A stretch of 28,639 nt of DNA from Methanobacteriota archaeon (GTDB taxonomy: Archaea > Thermoplasmatota > Poseidoniia > Poseidoniales > Poseidoniaceae). A program made the translations under genes and the position numbers. The DNA is taken from NCBI GenBank assembly GCA_018623995.1, contig JAAZUV010000003.1, forward strand, positions 1 through 28,639, given 5' to 3'. A model generated the notes under the pieces. It ran no database searches. It had not been told where the DNA came from and was given only the letters and a program-made list of their open reading frames with translations. Positions 24,102 through 28,639 of this stretch are shown one piece after another (within the stretch, counting starts at the first letter, position 1; every line of letters begins with the position of its first letter).

Positions 24102-24666
24102 TATTCAGGAACGTCTGCAACGGCTCCTCGATGGAGAGTTGGATGCTGCCGAAGTTGCTGAAGACCCTGCCCTAGCCTCTCTAGCAGACCGTCTTTACGG
24201 AATTAAAATCCAACCGGTTCAACCAAAGAAACTACGAGATTTTGAAGATCCTGCTGCTCCATCTGCGCCCCTTCCAGCGACAGATATGATGATTGAAGTC
24301 ATCGGGGATGTTGCATTGGAACATCCTCCGGCACCTGCTGCTGAACTTCCTCCAATTGCACCAATTCCTGCAACACCAGAATCCAAGGGGAAGAAATCCT
24401 TTGGAATACTGAGTTATCTGTCCATCCTCGGACTCATCACAGTTGTCGTCAACATGTTTGGGTATTTGCATTCCCTCGTTGGTTCGATGTGCACCAACGC
24501 ATGTGCTAATGAGGGTCACACGAAGATGAATCTCATGGAATTGTATCGTCTTGATTCCATCAATGGCTGGAGCCTTCCGGTAACTGAAGGCGTCGTTGGT
24601 ATTCCAGATATTGTCGCTATCGTAGGTCTTTTGGCCATGACATTCCTGCTGCGAAAGAAGTCGTGA
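24094..24666 (+). CDS. Uncharacterised membrane protein with two predicted helices
   Basis: No family is recognised. The 190-residue protein starts with a short helix (IQERLQRLLDGELDAAEVAEDP) that resembles the N-terminal segment of some membrane-anchored regulators, followed by a Pro/Ala-rich linker (residues 40-98, PAPAAELPPIAPIPATP), one membrane helix at about 104-126, a loop with Cys133 and Cys137 (SMCTNACANEG), and a second helix at about 168-186 ending in RKKS. Lys-Lys on each cytoplasmic side suggests both termini are inside, with the Cys pair outside. GAGG about 8 bases before the ATG is its own ribosome site. It sits between tal and proS. Confidence 0.7.
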   Translation: MSDIQERLQRLLDGELDAAEVAEDPALASLADRLYGIKIQPVQPKKLRDFEDPAAPSAPLPATDMMIEVIGDVALEHPPAPAAELPPIAPIPATPESKGKKSFGILSYLSILGLITVVVNMFGYLHSLVGSMCTNACANEGHTKMNLMELYRLDSINGWSLPVTEGVVGIPDIVAIVGLLAMTFLLRKKS

Positions 24667-24729
24667 ACTTCGACATGCTAGGAAAGAAACCTCCGTCATC
24701 TTGATGAGCAGGTGTTGAAAGGGGCAACT

Positions 24730-26256
24730 ATGGGGAAACCTGCAAAGGCAAAGCGAGGAATTCCAAGCAAAGTTGAAGATTTCAACGCTTGGTACCCATT
24801 CATCGTTGAAGCGGCTGAACTTGTTGACAAGCGCTATCCCATCAAGGGCATGGACGTATGGCGGCCGTATGGGTGGAAGGCCATGCGTCAAATTGATGCA
24901 CTTACACATTCAGAAATGGATCGTACAGGCCATGAAGAAGTCAATTTCCCATTGCTCATTCCTGAAGATTTACTGGAAAAAGAGAATGCCTTGGTTGCAC
25001 GTCTTAAGCGGGCAAGAGAGGAAGGTGTTGATCCCGATGAACTCCGAGATGAAGATGAAGAAGCTGGTTTCAAGAAAGAAGTCTATTGGGTCAAGCACGC
25101 TGGTGAAAATGAACTTGACATTCCGATGTTTCTGCGACCAACAAGTGAAACAGCAATGTACACCATGTTTCCCTTATGGATTCGAAGTCACAAGGACCTG
25201 CCTTTGAAGGTCTACCAAATGGTCAATACCTTCCGCTACGAAACAAAACAGACACGTTCGTTTATTCGTGTTCGAGAGATTCACTTCTTTGAGGCGCATA
25301 CTGCTCACGCAGATGAGGCAGATGCAACACGTCAAATCGAGCAAGACTTGGAAATTGTCGACCGACTCATGGACAAATTATGTTTGCCGATCATCAAGGC
25401 AAAGCGTCCAGTATGGGATACGTTCCCTGGAGCACACTACACCATCGGCATCGATGCGGTGATGCCAAATGGCCGTACTTTGCAGGTGGCGAGTTGCCAC
25501 CATTACCTTGATCAGTGGGCAAAGGCCTTCGATATTACGTACGAAAATCTTGAGGCAAAGCAACAACACGTCCATCAGACGACCTATGGTATGTCTGAAC
25601 GCCTGCTAGGAGCAGTCGTAGGTATGCATGGTGATGATTCTGGATTGATCATGCCACCTGCCATAGCACCATGGCAAGTGGTTGTTTGTCCAATGATTCG
25701 AAAGAATTCAGATGTTGATACTGTAGCAATATCTCATGATGTCGCTGAAACACTTCGTAACGCTGGATTGCGAGTTCATGTTGATGACAGAGATCTTCAC
25801 CCAGGACAGAAATACTATGACTGGGAAATCAAAGGTGTACCACTTCGATTGGACATCGGCCCACGTGATGTCGAACAAGGGACTGCATTTGCAGCGAAGC
25901 GAACTGGAGGAAAGCAGCCTCTGCCGATGGAAACAATTGTCCATTCCGTCAACGAGGTCCTTAACGAAATCTCAGATGTTCTACGAGAACGTTCAACTGC
26001 GCACATGGCGCAGGTTATTCAGCCACTACCAGCGTTTACCGAAGACAACGGCAACTGGACCATGAATGGTGAGATCAAAGAAGGACACATCTACGAACTT
26101 CCATTCGATGGTTCTGACGCCCATGCAGAAATTATTGAACGGACAACTGGTTTAACATTCCTCGGCGATTCGACCGATGAATATGATGAGGAACGACCTT
26201 GTCACATGAGTGGAACGCTGACGAAGCGCCGTGTGTTGCTTGCAAAGACCTACTGA
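24730..26256 (+). CDS. proS: Prolyl-tRNA synthetase, archaeal/eukaryotic type
   Basis: Class II synthetase charging tRNA-Pro, 508 residues. The ATG at 24730 is preferred because AAAGGGG lies just upstream, over a GTG at 24712. FLRPTSETAMYTMFPLWI, the motif 2 region RYETKQTRSFIRVREIHFFEAHTAH and motif 3 (GPRDVEQGTAFAAKRTGG follows in the anticodon-binding domain) identify the archaeal-type enzyme, which lacks the bacterial editing insertion. The C-terminal domain ends in the conserved Tyr (LLAKTY), but only one Cys (RPCHMSG) of the four zinc ligands normally found there remains. The 3' end overlaps the convergent ArsC-like gene by 7 bases. Confidence 0.95.
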   Translation: MGKPAKAKRGIPSKVEDFNAWYPFIVEAAELVDKRYPIKGMDVWRPYGWKAMRQIDALTHSEMDRTGHEEVNFPLLIPEDLLEKENALVARLKRAREEGVDPDELRDEDEEAGFKKEVYWVKHAGENELDIPMFLRPTSETAMYTMFPLWIRSHKDLPLKVYQMVNTFRYETKQTRSFIRVREIHFFEAHTAHADEADATRQIEQDLEIVDRLMDKLCLPIIKAKRPVWDTFPGAHYTIGIDAVMPNGRTLQVASCHHYLDQWAKAFDITYENLEAKQQHVHQTTYGMSERLLGAVVGMHGDDSGLIMPPAIAPWQVVVCPMIRKNSDVDTVAISHDVAETLRNAGLRVHVDDRDLHPGQKYYDWEIKGVPLRLDIGPRDVEQGTAFAAKRTGGKQPLPMETIVHSVNEVLNEISDVLRERSTAHMAQVIQPLPAFTEDNGNWTMNGEIKEGHIYELPFDGSDAHAEIIERTTGLTFLGDSTDEYDEERPCHMSGTLTKRRVLLAKTY

Positions 26257-26576
26257 GATTGTAGAAACTCAAGAATTCGTTCAGGCGGCCTGCCTACAAC
26301 GGCTTGTCCTTCCATGACCAAAACCGGCCGCTCGAGGCATTTAGGTTGCTCTTTGAGTAGCGTTTGAATTCCATTCGAATCAAGACTCTTGACATCAACA
26401 TCCCCAACCACATCCTTTGGACGAACAATTCCAGGCAAGGTAGACAATATCTCGATATCGTCTGAATGGAGACCTTCTGAAAGGTATCGGTAGTCCTCAA
26501 ACTCAATACCTGCTTCAGTGAGGAGAGCAACTGCTTGTCGAGATTTGGAGCATCGTGGATTGTGATAGAGGCGCAT
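26250..26576 (-). CDS. ArsC/Spx-family thioredoxin-fold protein
   Basis: A 108-residue member of the glutaredoxin-dependent arsenate reductase family (ArsC/YffB/YfgD group). LYHNPRCSKSRQAVALL places the active Cys at residue 9, and the C-terminal RPVLVMEGQAVVGRPPERILEFL matches the family, including the conserved Arg and the GRPPE motif. Whether it reduces arsenate is not certain; many members have unknown thiol-redox roles. It lies 15 bases after the srp54 stop on the minus strand and overlaps proS tail to tail by 7 bases. A GTGATT just upstream of the ATG may serve as a weak ribosome site. Confidence 0.85.
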   Translation of the reverse strand: MRLYHNPRCSKSRQAVALLTEAGIEFEDYRYLSEGLHSDDIEILSTLPGIVRPKDVVGDVDVKSLDSNGIQTLLKEQPKCLERPVLVMEGQAVVGRPPERILEFLQSQ

Positions 26577-26591
26577 ACAATCACGCTCGGA

Positions 26592-27962
26592 TCACATGCC
26601 GAATGACGATGGATCCATATCCATCTCTCCATCCTTCATCATCTTCCGCATTTGTTTGTTCAACTTGCGGTTCCCACCCATTCCTTTCATCATTTTTCGA
26701 GAACGCTTCCATTGTGCAATGAGTTCACGGACATCTTTTTCCTTGACACCGGAACCGCGGGCAATTCGCTGAATTCGTTCTGCTTTGATTTTCGCAGGTT
26801 CGTTCTTTTCCCAAGCCGTCATAGAATCCATGATGGTCCGATAACGATCCAAGTTGCCTTGCATGGCTTCTTTCTGTGACTTGGACATGCCGCCCAGCCC
26901 TCCAAACATGCTTCCTGGAAGGAAGGACATCAGTTTGTCAATGGTTCCGACTTTCGCCATCATTTCCATCTGTTTGTACATGTCATTGAGCGTGAATCTT
27001 CCAGACATGAGGCGCTGCGTTAAACGCATTGCCTCTTCCTCATCCATGTCTTCTGGAGCAAGGTCAATGAGGCCACGAATATCACCCATTCCGAGCAGTC
27101 TTGAAATGAAACGATCTGCTTCGAACTTTTCCAAATCGGATACCTTTTCCCCAACACCAATGTGTACCAACGGTGCACCTGTAGCAGCGACGGCTGACAA
27201 TGCGCCACCACCACGAGCAGTACCATCCAATTTGGTAACGACAATACCTGTTACACCAGCAAGGTCATGGAACGATGCAGCGACAGGACCTGCGGCTTGT
27301 CCGACCTGTGCATCGATGACCAACCAACGTTCTGTCGCTCGTGTGATCGAAGCGATACGTTCCAACTCATCGACAAGCTCCTCATCAAGTTGATGTCGAC
27401 CAGCTGTATCGACGATGACCAAGTCTGCAGCAGCACATGCTGCAAGACCATTACGAACAATGGTCGCAGCATCTTTCTCTTCGGGTTCACCATATACCAT
27501 GACGGTCGAATCCTCAAGCAGTTGCGAAAGTTGAGCGTAGGCACCCGGACGATGGACGTCAGCCTCAATAACTGCTACACGCAAACCGTGTTTCTTTCGA
27601 TACCACTCAGCCAATTTTGCCGTTGTTGTTGTCTTTCCTTGACCGTAGAGGCCGACGAGAAGCAATGTTGCTCCACGTGGTTGGAATTCATGATTGCTAC
27701 CAAGAAGACGAACCAACTCAAGGTAGAGAATGTTCATTGCATGTGTTTGAAGATCGAGCCCTGGGCGTGGCTCTTCTTCCCTCATCCGTTCTTCCAATCG
27801 ATCAACAATTTCTTTGGTTTGGCGAACGTTGAAATCAGCCTCTTGAAGTGCTCGACGAAGACTCTTCGTCATTTCCTTGAGTTCTTCCTCGTTTAAACGA
27901 CGCTTGCTTCGCAGAAATCCGAGTGAACGGAAAATCCCACGTGAGAGGCCTTCAAGCGCCAT
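26592..27962 (-). CDS. srp54: Signal recognition particle GTPase SRP54
   Basis: Binds signal sequences on ribosomes together with SRP RNA and docks at FtsY. The 456 residues contain the N domain (1-95), the G domain with G1 LLVGLYGQGKTTTTAKLA (from residue 102), ADVHRPGA, DTAGRH, TKLDGTARGGG and GVGEKVSDLEKFEADRFISRLLGMGD, then the Met-rich M domain with ERIQRIARGSGV, MMKGMGG and a Met/Lys tail. G1 differs from the common GLQGSGKTT form. GGTGG 7 bases before the ATG may be the ribosome site. It lies 41 bases downstream of the ArsA/GET3-like gene, placing two membrane-targeting ATPases/GTPases together. Confidence 0.95.
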   Translation of the reverse strand: MALEGLSRGIFRSLGFLRSKRRLNEEELKEMTKSLRRALQEADFNVRQTKEIVDRLEERMREEEPRPGLDLQTHAMNILYLELVRLLGSNHEFQPRGATLLLVGLYGQGKTTTTAKLAEWYRKKHGLRVAVIEADVHRPGAYAQLSQLLEDSTVMVYGEPEEKDAATIVRNGLAACAAADLVIVDTAGRHQLDEELVDELERIASITRATERWLVIDAQVGQAAGPVAASFHDLAGVTGIVVTKLDGTARGGGALSAVAATGAPLVHIGVGEKVSDLEKFEADRFISRLLGMGDIRGLIDLAPEDMDEEEAMRLTQRLMSGRFTLNDMYKQMEMMAKVGTIDKLMSFLPGSMFGGLGGMSKSQKEAMQGNLDRYRTIMDSMTAWEKNEPAKIKAERIQRIARGSGVKEKDVRELIAQWKRSRKMMKGMGGNRKLNKQMRKMMKDGEMDMDPSSFGM

Positions 27963-28003
27963 ACATTGTCCACCAAGCCTTCTCCTTTCAATCCAACGGA
28001 GGT

Positions 28004-28639
28004 TTATTCATCGACCGGAACTTCAAGCCGAAGGACATCGTTTTCGAGTTTTGCTTTGACCTGAGTTGATTTTGCAGGCGATGTGGTTGGAATGGCGTGT
28101 TCGCGCCCATTTACGCCAACATAGAGAATTCCTTCCTCGCTGCGAAGGGAAAGATCTTCTCGCTCCAAACCAGGAAAGTGCAAATGAATGATTTCTATAC
28201 CATCACCTTGCTCAACATACGTTCCGCGATGAATCGAGTGACTCAATCGATCACCGACTGGGTAGGGCCCTAGTTCCTCATCAAGTTGAGACGGTTCTCC
28301 GTACAAGAGTTGACCGTATGTGCGCAATCGTTCCAAACCTTGCACTTCAGAGTCAAAGAGTTCCATTGTGGTCACTGGTATGTCGAGTGTTTCTTCCAAT
28401 TCCGAAATATGACCTTGCTCTTCGGAGCGGCGTCGTTGTAGGAACGGATGGTCTAGTTCAGGTGTTACCCGGTTGACCAGACATCCTGTTACGGGCAAAT
28501 CGTATTCACCAAGAGATTGATTGGCTCGAACCGTTTCATTTACCCCCATACGTTCTGGAATCGTCACCAAGGTGAACGACGTTGTGGATGGGTCGCTGAG
28601 AACACGACGAACATGCAAAACACGGCGACGGAAGCGCTC
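28004..28639 (-). CDS. ArsA/GET3-like ATPase, C-terminal part with Hsp20-like domain (truncated by window end)
   Basis: The frame is open to the window edge, so the nucleotide-binding N-terminal half is missing; an apparent TTG start at 28618 is internal. The visible 212 residues contain FTLVTIPERMGVNETVRANQ and PVTGCLVNRVTPEL, characteristic of the anion-transporting ATPase (ArsA/GET3/TRC40) family, then a helical part, and a final 70-80 residue beta-rich domain (GIEIIHLHFPGLEREDLSLR; LRLEVPVDE) matching the ArsA_HSP20 extension. Such proteins either energise arsenite export or deliver tail-anchored proteins; no arsB or membrane partner is nearby, and the neighbour srp54 favours a targeting role. 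It is cotranscribed with srp54 by position. Confidence 0.85.
   Translation of the reverse strand, partial: ERFRRRVLHVRRVLSDPSTTSFTLVTIPERMGVNETVRANQSLGEYDLPVTGCLVNRVTPELDHPFLQRRRSEEQGHISELEETLDIPVTTMELFDSEVQGLERLRTYGQLLYGEPSQLDEELGPYPVGDRLSHSIHRGTYVEQGDGIEIIHLHFPGLEREDLSLRSEEGILYVGVNGREHAIPTTSPAKSTQVKAKLENDVLRLEVPVDE

Noticed and set aside
24232..24909. 225-codon minus-strand ORF opposite the two-helix membrane protein and proS start
   Set aside because: Antisense to two better supported genes, no ribosome site, Cys/Trp/Arg-rich composition typical of a shadow frame.
27267..27896. 209-codon plus-strand ORF inside srp54
   Set aside because: Antisense to the strongly conserved SRP54 G domain; Cys-rich composition without motif.
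1..28639. tRNA, rRNA, CRISPR arrays, insertion sequences, attachment sites
   Set aside because: The intergenic gaps are all under about 160 bases and none shows cloverleaf-like, spaced-repeat or terminal-repeat structure; no transposase or integrase motif was seen.

Overview
The window looks like a piece of a planktonic archaeal chromosome, most likely a Thermoplasmatota member close to Marine Group II (Poseidoniales). The archaeal assignment rests on the proteasome-activating nucleotidase, an archaeal/eukaryotic primase small subunit, SRP54, an archaeal-type ProRS, split transketolase and TATA-like promoters with short or absent leaders. The narrower placement is inference from gene content: futalosine menaquinone genes, formiminotransferase/cyclodeaminase, OPT transporter, ArsA with an Hsp20-like tail. 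The DNA is gene-dense, with no rRNA, tRNA, CRISPR or insertion sequence seen and no gene-free stretch above about 160 bases. Where Shine-Dalgarno sites exist, several are of the GGTGAT/AGGTGA kind, which pairs with the usual archaeal 16S 3' end.

Layout: (i) 1-2864, plus strand: 3' part of pan, then ftcD and fchA (formimino group transfer into the folate pool). (ii) 2850-5099, minus: metG. (iii) 5212-6246, plus: a DUF21/CBS (CNNM/CorC-like) membrane protein. (iv) 6229-11990, minus: a seven-gene run read mqnD, a half-length deoxyhypusine-hydroxylase-like HEAT protein, a small zinc protein, priS, a proline-rich repeat protein, an RDD membrane protein, an alpha/beta hydrolase. (v) 12097-14334, plus: a large exported beta-propeller/thrombospondin-3 protein with one membrane anchor. 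(vi) 14320-19269, minus: a Ca2+-type P-ATPase, mqnE and mqnA. (vii) 19427-26256, plus: OPT transporter, two transketolase halves, transaldolase-family enzyme, small membrane protein, proS. (viii) 26250-28639, minus: ArsA/GET3-like ATPase (truncated by the window edge), srp54, ArsC-like protein.

Functional themes: three of the futalosine menaquinone enzymes (MqnA, MqnE, MqnD) flank the beta-propeller gene; MqnB and MqnC are not here. Transketolase plus transaldolase form a non-oxidative pentose phosphate block. SRP54 and ArsA/GET3-like ATPase, two membrane-protein targeting factors, sit side by side. All four convergent gene pairs overlap at their 3' ends by 7-18 bases, a striking compaction.

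The best candidates for something new are the half-sized DOHH-like protein with two correctly spaced His-Glu motifs, the proline-rich tandem-repeat protein next to primase, a palindrome GTTCTTnnnAAGAAC shared by two divergent promoter regions, and a 14-codon leader ORF carrying the strongest ribosome binding site I found in the window.
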